A stretch of 64,000 nt of DNA from JAGVSR01 sp963825555 (GCA_963825555.1 CAWGTZ010000007.1:1-64000); one strand, 5' to 3'. Positions 9,771-18,919 are shown, numbered from the stretch's first letter. Numbers and translations are program-made. The notes: generated by a model not told the origin, from the letters alone.

Positions 9771-11111
9771 ATGTCACGCCGCCTCGCCATTGAGCATGTT
9801 CCCGTCGCCGACCTGAAGCCCTATAGCGCCAATGCGCGGGTACACAGCCCGAGGCAGGTCGCCGAGATCGCTGCGAGTATCAGCGAGTTCGGGTTCAACA
9901 ATCCAGTTCTCGTCGATAAGACAGGCACGATCATCGCCGGTCACGGCCGTGTTGCTGCCGCGAAGAAGCTCGGCCTCGAAGTCGTGCCTGTGATCCGGCT
10001 GGAGCATCTGACGGACGCTCAGAAGCGCGCCTACATTCTCGCCGACAACAGGCTGGCCGAGAAGGCTGGCTGGGATCGCGAGATCCTCGCGATCGAGCTG
10101 CAGCACCTGACTTCGCTCGAGATTGATTTCGACGTTACGGTCACCGGCTTTGAAATGGCCGAGATCGATGTCTTGCTCGGCGAGGTCAGGCCCAAGGCTG
10201 ATGCGGCCGACGTCATGCCTTCACCTCGGCCCGGCCCGGCAGTCACACGCCCAGGCGACCTGTGGCAGATCGGACCGCATCGACTGATTTGCGGGGACGC
10301 GACAAACCTCGAAACGTCGGCGCGTTTGCTCGACGGCGAGCGCGCCCAGATGATTTTCACAGATCCGCCCTACAACGTGAAGGTCGACGGCCATGTCTCG
10401 GGCCTTGGTGCTGTGAAGCATCGCGAGTTCGCAGTCGCTTCTGGGGAGATGTCGCAAGCGGAGTTCACGGTTTTTCTTGAACGGGTCTTTGCCAACCTCG
10501 TGCTGCGTGCGGCCGATGGCGCGATCCATTTCGTTTGCATGGATTGGCGTCATCTCGGTGAGGTCCTTGCCGCCGGCCACCGGACGTTCGCCGAGCTCAA
10601 GAATATTTGCGTCTGGAACAAGACCAACGGGGGCATGGGCTCGCTTTATCGTTCCCAACACGAGATGGTGTTCGTCTTCAAGAGCGGTAAGGCGCCCCAC
10701 ATCAACAACGTCGAGCTTGGCCGGCACGGCCGCTACCGCACGAATGTTTGGACCTACGCCGGCGCCAACGTCTTCAGTGCGACGCGAGAGGCCGACCTCG
10801 CAATGCATCCGACCGTGAAGCCAGTCGCGCTCGTGGCCGATGCCATTCTCGACTGCTCCAAGCGCAAAGGCATCATCCTCGACGCCTTTGCTGGCTCCGG
10901 CACAACGCTGGTCGCCGCCGATCGCACCGGTCGGCGCGGGTACGGCATCGAACTCGATCCGATCTATTGCGACACGATTCTGAAGCGGGTCGCCGACGTT
11001 GCTCGTGTCGAGGCTCGGCTCGCGGCAACGGGCCAGACCTTTGCCGTGGTCGCGGCCGATCGGCTGCACGAGGGGCCTTGTGATGTTGTCGAGCGGGAGT
11101 CGGCGCCATGA
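9771..11111 (+). CDS. ParB-domain DNA (N6-adenine/N4-cytosine) methyltransferase
   Basis: 446 residues. About residues 1-115 are a ParB/Srx-like domain (IEHVPVADLKPYSANARVHSPRQVAEIAASI, IIAGHGRVAAAKKLG). The rest is a site-specific methyltransferase with the catalytic motif DPPYN near residue 200 and the AdoMet-binding FAGSGTT near 370, so the order is DPPY before the FxGxG motif, a beta-type arrangement. Such fusions are common in alphaproteobacterial prophages just upstream of terminase genes. The stop overlaps the next ATG (ATGA), implying an operon. Recognition sequence unknown. Confidence 0.92.
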   Translation: MSRRLAIEHVPVADLKPYSANARVHSPRQVAEIAASISEFGFNNPVLVDKTGTIIAGHGRVAAAKKLGLEVVPVIRLEHLTDAQKRAYILADNRLAEKAGWDREILAIELQHLTSLEIDFDVTVTGFEMAEIDVLLGEVRPKADAADVMPSPRPGPAVTRPGDLWQIGPHRLICGDATNLETSARLLDGERAQMIFTDPPYNVKVDGHVSGLGAVKHREFAVASGEMSQAEFTVFLERVFANLVLRAADGAIHFVCMDWRHLGEVLAAGHRTFAELKNICVWNKTNGGMGSLYRSQHEMVFVFKSGKAPHINNVELGRHGRYRTNVWTYAGANVFSATREADLAMHPTVKPVALVADAILDCSKRKGIILDAFAGSGTTLVAADRTGRRGYGIELDPIYCDTILKRVADVARVEARLAATGQTFAVVAADRLHEGPCDVVERESAP

Positions 11112-11506
11112 GCGGCAAAAGCGACGATCAAACGCCGGATCTGGATGATGGGAAGGTCGGCTACTGTCGGCCGCCGAAGCATAGCCGATTCAAGGCCGGG
11201 CAGTCCGGCAATCCCCGCGGACGGCCACGCAAGAACCGCAGCATCGAAACCATGATCAAGCGCGAACTCGATCAGATGGTCAGCATCACGGAACTTGGTC
11301 GAGAACTGCGCATCAGCAAGCGCGAAGCCATCATCAAGCAGTTCGTCAATCGTGCCATCAAGGGGGATCCGAAGCCGCTGCAACTGATGCTAGCGCATCT
11401 CGAAAAGCACAAGGACATTGAGCCGTTCACGGCGACGGATGCTGATGACGCTGAGTTGCTCAAGGCGCTGGGCACGACGGGAGGAGGCGGCTCCAATGAA
11501 GGCTGA
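11108..11506 (+). CDS. DUF5681 protein, probable small terminase-like
   Basis: 132 residues. The RFKAGQSGNPRGRPRKNRSIETMI motif (about residues 28-51) defines DUF5681. The family is found directly before large terminase genes in prophages; a small-subunit or adaptor role is inferred from that position. It overlaps the preceding methyltransferase by 4 bases and the following terminase start (ATG 11496) by 11 bases, so the three are almost certainly co-translated. Confidence 0.8.
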   Translation: MSGKSDDQTPDLDDGKVGYCRPPKHSRFKAGQSGNPRGRPRKNRSIETMIKRELDQMVSITELGRELRISKREAIIKQFVNRAIKGDPKPLQLMLAHLEKHKDIEPFTATDADDAELLKALGTTGGGGSNEG

Positions 11507-12644
11507 CCAGATCAAGGCCCTCTATCGCTCGAACTTTCCGGCCTTCGTAAAGTTCGCGTTCCGCGAACTGAACTCAAACCAGCCGCTGATCGACACTTGG
11601 CATATTGATGTGCTGACCAATTACCTCGAACGCGTGGCCAAGGGCGAGATCAAGCGGCTGATCATCAACCTGCCGCCACGCTGCCTGAAATCACTGGCGG
11701 CCTCGATCGCGCTGCCGGTCTGGATGCATGGCCGCAACCCCGCGCTCAAGATTATGTCGATAGCCGGTTCGCGCGAACTTGCCGGTGACTTCGAGCGCGG
11801 GACGCAGGAACTTATGAGAGCTCCACGTTGCCGGGCGATATTTCCGCACCTGAAGCCTGAGGGTCGCAGCGGCAACCTCTATCTGCCGCATGGAGGTCAA
11901 CGGATATCCTGTGTGGTTGGTCGTATCCTCGTCGGCCGCGGTGCCGATTTGATCGTGATCGATGATCCGATTGCACCGGCGCGCGTCCACGACGAGCCAC
12001 GCCGTGGTGCGATTAACAAATGGTTCGATGCCGAGGTCATCCAGCGCCTCAATGACAAGAGCAACGGGGCAGTCATTGTCCTCATGCAGCGGCTTCATCA
12101 CGACGACCTCTGCGGTCATCTTCTTTTGGGCGAGCAACCTTGGGTCCACCTGAATCTGCCGGCCATCGCGGTCGAAGACGAGGAATGGCGGCTGTCACGG
12201 GGCCGCGTCATCACCCGTCGCAAAGGTGAAGCCCTGACGCCCGCAATTGATAGCCGTGTCACACTGTTCCAACGGATGCTGGATATTGGCGCTTATAATT
12301 TCGGCGCGCAGTACCAGCAGAAGCCGTTTGTTCACATGAACGACGAAGCGGTTCGCTGCGGTTATTTCGGACGACCCGACGACGAGTGGGGCTTCCCACA
12401 GGCAGCGTTCTACAAGGTGCCTGAAACCCACATCATGGCCTACGAACTGTTCGGTGTCGGAAAGTATCATCCGGCGATGCCGCCGCGCCGCATGACGATG
12501 GAGGAATGGGAGCGATACTCGGTTTGGACGATGGACTATCAGCGACGCCGGATAGAGGATCAAAACGCGGAATGGGGACCGCCCGCGAATGAGGCAGCGC
12601 TCCTGGCCGCCTACAGGGCGGGACCCGATGAGTATGATGTGTAG
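11496..12644 (+). CDS. Phage large terminase, ATPase part with atypical C-terminus
   Basis: 382 residues. ATG 11496 follows GGAGGAGG with good spacing and overlaps the DUF5681 stop. The ATPase domain shows a Walker-A-like PPRCLKS near residue 60 and Walker B LIVIDDP near 155. Homology-like terminase text runs to GAYNFGAQYQQKP (about residue 275). After that a typical large terminase continues into an RNase H-fold nuclease with conserved aspartates; here the segment from MNDEAVRCGYFG to the end (about 100 residues, rich in W/Y/R) is unlike it. Either a recombination junction lies near 12330, or this is a divergent terminase. The protein is shorter than usual and may not package DNA. Confidence 0.75.
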   Translation: MKADQIKALYRSNFPAFVKFAFRELNSNQPLIDTWHIDVLTNYLERVAKGEIKRLIINLPPRCLKSLAASIALPVWMHGRNPALKIMSIAGSRELAGDFERGTQELMRAPRCRAIFPHLKPEGRSGNLYLPHGGQRISCVVGRILVGRGADLIVIDDPIAPARVHDEPRRGAINKWFDAEVIQRLNDKSNGAVIVLMQRLHHDDLCGHLLLGEQPWVHLNLPAIAVEDEEWRLSRGRVITRRKGEALTPAIDSRVTLFQRMLDIGAYNFGAQYQQKPFVHMNDEAVRCGYFGRPDDEWGFPQAAFYKVPETHIMAYELFGVGKYHPAMPPRRMTMEEWERYSVWTMDYQRRRIEDQNAEWGPPANEAALLAAYRAGPDEYDV

Positions 12645-12837
12645 TCCAAGCGCACGTTCATGGACCTTGATCGCAAGGTTGGGCCGAGCGATCCAGATGG
12701 AAATCTGGCTATTTGCGGGTTCCCGAGGTTCGCGACTTTGCCGAGTGGGAGATGTTTTTCTCTCCAGACGCGCTGCCGGTTGATTGGTCGAAGGATTGCT
12801 GGTCAAGACGCGTTCTCCTCACCTGGTCTCGACCGAT

Positions 12838-12976
12838 CTCAAGCCTATAAAAGTCGGCAGTTTCAAATGATCTGGTTGTCGGACAGTCAGTCCTGGCAAT
12901 CGGCAATCCGTTCGGCTTGGCGCACACATTGACGACCGGCATCGTCAGCGCGCTTGACCGCCAACTGCCGACGCAG
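12838..12976 (+). pseudogene. HtrA/Deg-type serine protease fragment
   Basis: The frame reading LVVGQSVLAIGNPFGLAHTLTTGIVSALDR matches the core of trypsin-like HtrA proteases just ahead of the catalytic GNSGG loop, which is absent. One frame upstream the preceding family segment DLKPIKVGS is readable, and a single extra T (cagtttcaaatg) shifts between them. Both ends are cut, so this is a scrap, not a gene. Confidence 0.75.
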
Positions 12977-13144
12977 AAGCTGACGATATGGCAAAAACAC
13001 GATGCCGGGCTTCCTTCGCCGGGAGGCGAAGCATGTTGCTGGCAAGTGAATAGCCTTGATTGGGGGCGGCTAACCCACAGGACGGCTAGGCGCGGTTGTC
13101 GTTGCTGCTCAATTCTTCACGAGAACCACGGCATTGCCCTATCT

Positions 13145-13489
13145 TTATTGATCGGAGTCTTCGTCCTCATTTTCGATTTTCAGCAGTGCCTTAGCGAGCT
13201 GTGTGAACATCAGGATGAAGACACCAACGCCAACGAAAATGTACAAGACGGTGAAAAGTTTTCCAGCATCTGTTTTTGGAGCCAGATCTCCCAATCCCAC
13301 AGTCGATGCAGTTGTCACGCTGAAATAAAATGAATCGACCCATGACCAGCCTTCGATACTGCGGTAGAAGATTGTACCCGACAGAAGGATCATTGCAGCG
13401 AGCAAGAGAGCCGAGCGAAACGCAGGAAAATTCCATGAGCGTTTGATTGCCTTAAAGAGACGGATCAAATTCAGAATCGAAGAGATCAT
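13145..13489 (-). CDS. Two-helix potassium channel (ion_trans_2 type)
   Basis: 114 residues. One transmembrane helix (about 26-42, SALLLAAMILLSGTIFY), a pore loop, the selectivity filter TVGLGD at 63-68, and a second helix (about 76-96, LFTVLYIFVGVGVFILMF), then a short acidic tail ENEDEDSD. This is the minimal KcsA-like architecture; the filter has Leu in place of the common Tyr. It would form a tetrameric K+-selective pore in the inner membrane. No ligand-binding domain is attached. Confidence 0.88.
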   Translation of the reverse strand: MISSILNLIRLFKAIKRSWNFPAFRSALLLAAMILLSGTIFYRSIEGWSWVDSFYFSVTTASTVGLGDLAPKTDAGKLFTVLYIFVGVGVFILMFTQLAKALLKIENEDEDSDQ

Positions 13490-13724
13490 CGGCTCTCCTT
13501 ACTTCTTCTCCGGGTCCGTTGCGTGGTTTTCATTTTCAGAAGCGACGCGCCGGTGTTCACTCAGGCGCGCGGGATGCTGTCATTTTTATATATCTCCGCT
13601 GAACACCCACCACCGGTCGCTAATTTTTCTTGATGACTTATTGACGGCATTCATTCTTGAATTTGCCCCACACAGCTGACGCTTGCTTGAGGCCATCCGA
13701 GGCCATGGTTCGGAAAGCTACGCG

Positions 13725-14375
13725 TCAGAATGACTCAACGAGGTCGGGTTGCATCGTGTAGCTGACCGCGACAGGGGCCTGACCATCGACGAAGTTCACC
13801 GTCTCCAACAAACTTTCCGCTCTTAGCTTGCCAATGATCCAAACTGGCGTGTAGAGCCCTTTGATCGAAATCCCATCGGGATAGCGGACATGCAGAATCT
13901 GGTTGGGCGGCGGCGGCGGAGTGTGGATGCAGGCACCAACGGTCGGTACGAGAAGGAACTCGACGACCTTGCGGTCCTTGAATTCAAGGGGAAGCACATA
14001 TCCTGGCAGGCGGACAGTGCTACCGACTAGGTCCTCGTTCACCGCCGAGGCCGCCGCTTCGCGCTTCTCCATGATCGCGCGACGCGCAGCGAACAACCCG
14101 TCGACATCGACGCCGTCCTTGGCCAGTTGTTCGCGTAACGCTTGCGCCTCGGTGCTTGCTTCGGCGTCATAGCTCTGCTCGGCCCGGGCCTCGAATCGCA
14201 GTATCTTTCGAAGCGCATCCATCTGCTCAGCTGAAAGGTTCTCGAACGGATTTTCGATCACAGCGGCCGGGGGCGAGAGCATGTGCCAGGAAATTCCTTT
14301 AGGATCGGACGCCAGTGCGAGCCCCGGAGGAAGGGCAAGCGAGAGTATCAAGACGAGACGGGCGAACATGGTCAT
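13725..14375 (-). CDS. Exported DUF3299 protein, partner of the ABC operon
   Basis: 216 residues. ATG 14375 is preferred over ATG 14399 (which overlaps the permease stop) because AAGGA lies 8 bases upstream and it begins a clean signal peptide (MTMFARLVLILSLALPPGLALA). The DUF3299 hallmark GACIHTPPPPPNQ lies near residue 155; the Cys-x-His before the proline run could bind metal. A related hallmark (MCSHLPPPPPNQ) occurs in the DUF3299 protein at 40339-41070. It is last in an operon with an FtsX-type permease and an ATPase. Related operons have been linked to zinc acquisition (zrg genes in Vibrio), which I recall rather than demonstrate. Confidence 0.85.
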   Translation of the reverse strand: MTMFARLVLILSLALPPGLALASDPKGISWHMLSPPAAVIENPFENLSAEQMDALRKILRFEARAEQSYDAEASTEAQALREQLAKDGVDVDGLFAARRAIMEKREAAASAVNEDLVGSTVRLPGYVLPLEFKDRKVVEFLLVPTVGACIHTPPPPPNQILHVRYPDGISIKGLYTPVWIIGKLRAESLLETVNFVDGQAPVAVSYTMQPDLVESF

Positions 14376-14395
14376 GGAGATGTCCTTTTGATTTG

Positions 14396-15721
14396 TCATA
14401 GCCGAACCGATAGCCCGTCGGCCAGCGTCATCCGATAGACTCGGACTGCCGGGATAAGCGAGGCGAGGAGCCCGGCGCAGAAGATGACGAAAAGGGTGGT
14501 CAGTTCGCTCGCCCCGAAGACATTCACTCCCAATCGCAGGCCGAAGCGCGCGGACAGGATAGGGTCGGTCACGAACGTGGCCACCGTGAGCAGAACAAGG
14601 CCAAGGATCAGCCCCGCCGCGGTGAGGACGGCGGCTTCTGTGACGATCAGCGCAAAAATTCGGGTCGGCGTCGCGCCAACAGAGCGCAGGATCGCGAATT
14701 CGCGGCGGCGGGTGTCGAGAGTGGCCGAGAGCATGACAACCATGCCGATCATCCCGGCCAAGGCCACGGCCCACGCCATCAGCCGCATCGCACGCTCGGC
14801 CGTCCCGGTAATCCCCCAGAGTTCGGCCAGCGCGACCGCTGGGAGGACGGCACTCAACGCGTCGGAGGGGCGTTCGTTGACCGCCCGCTGCAGGCCGAGG
14901 ACATTCGTCCGATCGATCAGCCCAACGTAGACGGCATTGATCCGGTCCGGTTCGTGACCGTGTCCGACCTCCGTGCCTTCGTGTTCGCCATGATCTTTGT
15001 GGTGTTCGTGCGCTTCATGCTCCTGATGACCGTCGGCGGGCATGGCGGCCGGGTCAATGGGGTCGGCCGCCGGGGCATCTTCTTTCGCATGCAGGGTGTC
15101 GAACCCCTCGAGCGTGACGAAGACCATTCGGTCGACCGCGGTGCCGGTCGGCGCGAGCACACCCGAAATGGTAAAAGGCGCATCGTCATGGAGGTCGAAG
15201 GAAACCTCGCCGGAGCCGTGGGCGTTGACGATCACCGCACCGGGGGCATAACCGAACCGCGCCGCTACCTCGGCCCCCACCACGGCCGCATCCGCCCTAT
15301 CCCCGGTGAAGAACGTGCCCGCCGCCAGTGAGAGAGACTGCCCGCCGGAGTGCCTGAAATGCTCGAAATAGGCCGCATCCGTACCAATCACCGGATAGCC
15401 GCGGTGATTGTCTCCCATCTGGATCGGCACGGCCCAGGCGACCTCTGGCCGATTTTCTAGCCACTCGAAGCTCTCCCAAGCCATACCCGTCCCGGTGCCG
15501 CCGACGCCAAAAACGGTGGCCATCAGAATCTGAACAGAATTGCCGCGCGGGGCCACGATAAGGTCGATCCCCGAGGCGGAGTTGGAGAAGCTGTCGCGCG
15601 CGCCGTCCCGGAGCCGTTCGACGCCAAGGATCAGCGCGACGCTTAGGCCAATCGCGAGCATCGTCAGTCCAGCGACGAAGCGGCGATTCCAGAGGCTGCG
15701 AATGCTGAACCCCAGCATCAC
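14396..15721 (-). CDS. MacB/FtsX-type ABC transporter permease with histidine-rich loop
   Basis: 441 residues. One transmembrane helix at the N-terminus (about 14-34), a large periplasmic domain, then three helices in the last 140 residues with the FtsX pattern RRREFAILRSVGATPTRIF. Within the periplasmic domain, about residues 231-263, is a His/Glu-rich stretch (DGHQEHEAHEHHKDHGEHEG) that looks like a Zn/Ni/Cu-binding loop. It overlaps the ATPase stop (start 15721, ATPase end 15718) and the DUF3299 region by 4 bases each. MacB-like transporters usually move lipoproteins or peptides, or act mechanically in the periplasm; the loop suggests a metal role here. Confidence 0.9.
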   Translation of the reverse strand: MMLGFSIRSLWNRRFVAGLTMLAIGLSVALILGVERLRDGARDSFSNSASGIDLIVAPRGNSVQILMATVFGVGGTGTGMAWESFEWLENRPEVAWAVPIQMGDNHRGYPVIGTDAAYFEHFRHSGGQSLSLAAGTFFTGDRADAAVVGAEVAARFGYAPGAVIVNAHGSGEVSFDLHDDAPFTISGVLAPTGTAVDRMVFVTLEGFDTLHAKEDAPAADPIDPAAMPADGHQEHEAHEHHKDHGEHEGTEVGHGHEPDRINAVYVGLIDRTNVLGLQRAVNERPSDALSAVLPAVALAELWGITGTAERAMRLMAWAVALAGMIGMVVMLSATLDTRRREFAILRSVGATPTRIFALIVTEAAVLTAAGLILGLVLLTVATFVTDPILSARFGLRLGVNVFGASELTTLFVIFCAGLLASLIPAVRVYRMTLADGLSVRL

Positions 15722-16404
15722 AGACTCCCCCTGTTCAGCTCTCGAAAGTCGACACTGCGGTCGAAATATCGCTCAAGGCTGCGGTCATGGCTGACGAACA
15801 ATAGTGCTGTGCCTGCTGCCGCGCATTCCCGCGCCAGCAGGTCGACGAATGCCGACTTTGCCATCTCATCTAGTGCCGAAGTGGGTTCGTCCGCGAGAAT
15901 CAGGTCCGGCCTACCTATCAACGCGCGTGCGGCAGCCACTCGCTGCTGTTGGCCAACGCTGAGTTCGTTCGCCAACTTTGATATTAAGGCAGGATCGGAC
16001 ATGCCCAGCTCATCCAGCAACCTATTCGCCGTCCCCGCCGGTTTGTCACCGGCACGGTCGCGACGACGCAGCGAGTAGGTGCAGGGCAACAAAACATTTT
16101 CAAGAGCGCTCAGCCACGGGATGAGGTTGAACACTTGAAAGATCATTCCGATGTGGTCGGCCCGGAACCGATCCCGCGCGCCACCGCGCAGGGTACCGAT
16201 GTCCTGCTCCGCGATGCGCACGGCGTCCTTCGGCACAGCTACCACTCCTGCGATCGCCGATAGCAGGGTCGACTTGCCACAACCGCTCGGCCCGTGCAGG
16301 AAAAGGCTTTCACCAGCATCAAGGGACATGCTGCCAATGCCTAGCGTGTCGTGCTGTGCACGTGGCCAACGGAAGGAGAGATTTTCAATCTGCAATGCGT
16401 TCAT
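15718..16404 (-). CDS. ABC transporter ATP-binding protein (LolD/MacB type)
   Basis: 228 residues with Walker A GPSGCGKST (about 35-43), Q-loop, signature LSVGQQQRVA (about 138-147), Walker B LILADEPTSALD (about 159-170) and switch His in SHDRS. It forms an operon with the permease (4-base overlap) and DUF3299 protein. It powers the FtsX-type permease from the cytoplasm. Confidence 0.95.
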   Translation of the reverse strand: MNALQIENLSFRWPRAQHDTLGIGSMSLDAGESLFLHGPSGCGKSTLLSAIAGVVAVPKDAVRIAEQDIGTLRGGARDRFRADHIGMIFQVFNLIPWLSALENVLLPCTYSLRRRDRAGDKPAGTANRLLDELGMSDPALISKLANELSVGQQQRVAAARALIGRPDLILADEPTSALDEMAKSAFVDLLARECAAAGTALLFVSHDRSLERYFDRSVDFRELNRGSL

Positions 16405-16490
16405 GGGTAAGCGTCTAATCCATGGAGTCTTTTCACCGTATCGGCTCCTACGCCCGCGTGTCTTGCTCGAAGTATCTCTGACTGACGATG

Positions 16491-16511
16491 GCGATCACTC
16501 ACCGTGATCGC
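16491..16511. promoter_or_regulatory. Inverted repeat upstream of the ABC operon
   Basis: GCGATCAC-TCACC-GTGATCGC is an 8-bp perfect dyad about 90 bases upstream of the ATPase start at 16404. Position and symmetry fit a repressor operator; the regulator is unknown. Confidence 0.35.
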
Positions 16512-16628
16512 GCGAAAGCTGCAAGTGAAGGTAATCAGCGATGGCGCGCATGTTCGTCGGCTTGACGATGCGAGCTTCGGCTAAGGGTGCGTGCTTACGT
16601 CTTTCGTCAAGCCCGGCTTCGGTAGTAC

Positions 16629-16660
16629 AGCCGACCGCCGCACGTCCGCGGCGGTCGGCT
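16629..16660 (-). terminator. Strong hairpin after the amidohydrolase
   Basis: A perfect 13-bp GC-rich stem (AGCCGACCGCCGC / GCGGCGGTCGGCT) with a 6-base loop begins 4 bases past the stop codon of the amidohydrolase at 16665-18014. There is no good T-tract on that strand, so it may be a stabilising hairpin rather than a full intrinsic terminator. Confidence 0.6.
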
Positions 16661-16664
16661 AGTT

Positions 16665-18014
16665 TCATTGAAGCGTGTTCTTGTAGATCACGCCGTCCTT
16701 CATGATAATGACGAAGTTCTTGTCCGGGTCGGCGATCAGGTCGATGTTCTCGAGCGGATTGCCATCGACCAGAAGCAGGTCGGCATAGGCACCCTCCCGA
16801 ACCACACCGTTGTCACCGGGATAGGGATCGCGCGGCCCGGAACGCTTGAAGATCTCGTAGTTCTGGCTGGTCGCAATCTTCAGCACTTCCCAGGGCTCGA
16901 AATAGCGGTCGAGCTTCGCCAACTGCGCCCCCTGACGCGCGGCGAGCGCGGGTGAACCCTGACTGTCCGTGCCGAACCCGAAGAGCAGGTCGTATTTCTG
17001 CGCTAGCGCGAAGGCTGTATCCGTTCCGGAGATCAGCAATTGGTACTTTTGTGCCGCAAACGAGCCGGGAGCGAGCGGGATCGCATCCTCGTCGTTATAG
17101 AAGGGCTGCATGCAGACCGAAGTATTCGTCTCCTTCATCAGTTGGGCGGTTTCCTCGTCAATCAAATGGCCATGCTCGACATTCCGGACGCCGCCGCGGA
17201 TCGCGTTCTGGATCGCCTTCGCGGAGTAGGAGTGAACCGTCACATAGGTTCCCCAGTTCTGCGCCACTTCGACCGCCGCCGCGATTTCCTCGACGGTGTA
17301 TTGCGAGACGTCCAGCGGATCCGAGGGCGAGGCGACCCCGCCGCCCCCCATCAGCTTGATGAAGGCCGCTCCCCGCATCAGGTTCTCGCGCACGCGCTGC
17401 AGGACTTGCGCCTTGCCGTCTGCGATGGCGACCGACCCCATCCTTTCCTGCGGGGTAAGATCCCTTGAATAGCTCTGAGGGATATCAATCGTTTGACGGA
17501 AATCTGCATGCCCCGACGTTTGGGAGACCATCGACCCCGCAGCGTACATCCGGGGACCGACGTACATACCCTCGTCGATCACCGCCTTCAGATCGAAGAC
17601 ATTGCCGCCCACGTCCCTGATCGTGGTGAAGCCCCGCATAAGCGTCTTTTCCGCCCCAAGGGCCGCCACAAGGTTCAGCTTGCCCTCATCAAGCGCGAAC
17701 GCGTTGCCACTATAATTGGCCGCCATGCTGTGCCAATGGCAGTCTGTCAGGCCAGGCATCAGCGTACGCCCGCCGCCGTCGATGACCGTGCCGCCGGCGA
17801 TGGCCAACGGTTCGGTCGACACAGCGGTGATCTTGTTGCCGGTCACAACAACATTGGCGTTTTCGATCAGGGCTTCGTTCACGCCGTCAAAGACGTTGAC
17901 GTTTGTAATGAGTGTCAGTTTCGTTGCCACCGGCTCTGCAGCTTGCGTAAAGCTTGCAAAACAGAAAATACTGGCAAGTAACGCTCCAGCGATAATTCTT
18001 CGGTCGGTTTTCAT
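16665..18014 (-). CDS. Exported amidohydrolase-superfamily metallohydrolase (imidazolonepropionase/prolidase-like)
   Basis: 449 residues from ATG 18014, chosen for the AAGGAG site 7 bases upstream and the signal peptide MKTDRRIIAGALLASIFCFASFTQAAE. Metal-binding motifs are visible: GLTDCHWHS (HxH), AAFIKLMGGGG (candidate carboxylated Lys), HSYSA and VEHGHLI (two His), and GFGTDSQG (Asp). GAYADLLLVDGNPLENI near the end is the usual beta-sandwich strand. Exported members of this group cleave dipeptides, Xaa-Pro bonds or related amides; the substrate here is unknown. A strong hairpin follows it. Confidence 0.9.
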   Translation of the reverse strand: MKTDRRIIAGALLASIFCFASFTQAAEPVATKLTLITNVNVFDGVNEALIENANVVVTGNKITAVSTEPLAIAGGTVIDGGGRTLMPGLTDCHWHSMAANYSGNAFALDEGKLNLVAALGAEKTLMRGFTTIRDVGGNVFDLKAVIDEGMYVGPRMYAAGSMVSQTSGHADFRQTIDIPQSYSRDLTPQERMGSVAIADGKAQVLQRVRENLMRGAAFIKLMGGGGVASPSDPLDVSQYTVEEIAAAVEVAQNWGTYVTVHSYSAKAIQNAIRGGVRNVEHGHLIDEETAQLMKETNTSVCMQPFYNDEDAIPLAPGSFAAQKYQLLISGTDTAFALAQKYDLLFGFGTDSQGSPALAARQGAQLAKLDRYFEPWEVLKIATSQNYEIFKRSGPRDPYPGDNGVVREGAYADLLLVDGNPLENIDLIADPDKNFVIIMKDGVIYKNTLQ

Positions 18015-18057
18015 GTTTTTGCTCCTTTGAGGACAAATCGAATTTTCAATGTGTGCT

Positions 18058-18390
18058 TCAATCGCCGGCAAGTTTCTTGGCCGCAGCACGCAGATACCCC
18101 GGTGAATGGTCGATCCCCGAGATCTCGTCCTGGTTTGGCGCTAGGCCGAAATACATTCCGCAGAAATCCCGGGCGGGGTCGACGTAGATGCCCTGTCCCA
18201 TATTCCCGTGTTTGAACATGGCGCCGTCGCTGAAGACATGGTCCCATTGGGCCGAGTTGTAGGCAGGGACTTCGCCGAACCAGTCGGTGCCGTATTCCTC
18301 TTCCGTGGAGCCCCTGTATGCTTCGGGATTACCCATGGTTTGGATGCTTTTCAGCAGCTTGTTAAGCGTTAGATGCGCGAAAGTCGGCAC
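18058..18390 (-). pseudogene. C-terminal fragment of a beta-lactamase-like serine hydrolase
   Basis: About 105 residues (IQTMGNPEAYRGSTEEEYGTDWFG...DGAMFKHGNMGQGIYVDP...AAAKKLAGD) match the C-terminal part of the broken hydrolase at 57201-58085 and continue beyond where that one is cut. The N-terminus with the catalytic SxxK is missing; the break at about 18390 coincides with the start of the inverted-repeat block at 18391-18887. Confidence 0.8.
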
Positions 18391-18887
18391 CCCATTATGC
18401 TATCCGCAAAATTGACCCATCTCCCGGACAGCAGCTACCGAAGACATTAGACCGTCTATCTACCAACTCGTGCTAGAGTCCCTTAAGGGACTCTGGAACG
18501 GTGACAACGGTCAGGCTATTTTGATTCGCTCAAAGTGAGCTGCCCCTCGTCAGGACAAGCCGGGCTAGCTCAGCAGATCGCCCAGAAGTCAGTGACGGAT
18601 CTGCCGAGGTCGAATTGGCCGATGGGGAATAGTGGGATGGCAATACGTGTCGGAATATTGGTTGCCGCTCTTCTTACAATCGGCGCGAGTGGAGCGGGAG
18701 CAGACCAGAAAATCAATGAGTTGCTGCTGGGCCCAACGAGTGTTCCCGCGCAAATCGAGACGGACAAGGAAGCTCTCCAATCGGCTTCACCGAACGGGCT
18801 GAGTGACGCGTTAAATGGCTTCACAGAATTTAAGAAGCGCACCGAGGAAGAGACTGGACTGAACTTCGGCGGCGACTTCGGTTTGCG
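18391..18887 (+). repeat. ~497-bp inverted repeat, partner at 50033-50529
   Basis: The segment reads almost identically to the reverse complement of 50033-50529 (position sum 68920 throughout), covering the palindrome, promoter region and 5' end of a porin gene. It ends abruptly inside the porin coding sequence at 18887. Confidence 0.88.
18475..18494. promoter_or_regulatory. 20-bp perfect palindrome, site 1 of 5
   Basis: AGAGTCCCTTAAGGGACTCT, centred about 152 bases upstream of the ATG (18637) of the truncated porin. It is part of the duplicated block and equals site 5 at 50426-50445. A symmetric operator is the simplest reading. Confidence 0.7.
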
Positions 18888-18906
18888 TCGTAGCGGCGCG
18901 CCATGA
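18637..18906 (+). pseudogene. 5' fragment of a carbohydrate porin
   Basis: From MAIRVGILVAALLTIGASG (signal peptide) to GLNFGGDFGL this is nearly identical to the first ~85 residues of the intact porin at 49054-50283, then switches to an unrelated RRSGAP tail. It is a truncated duplicate made by an inversion or transposition event. Confidence 0.88.
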
Positions 18907-18919
18907 CCGAAACCGAGGC

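Noticed and set aside
10221..11069. 282-codon minus-strand frame within the methyltransferase
   Set aside because: Complete overlap with a well-supported ParB-methyltransferase; composition-driven shadow.
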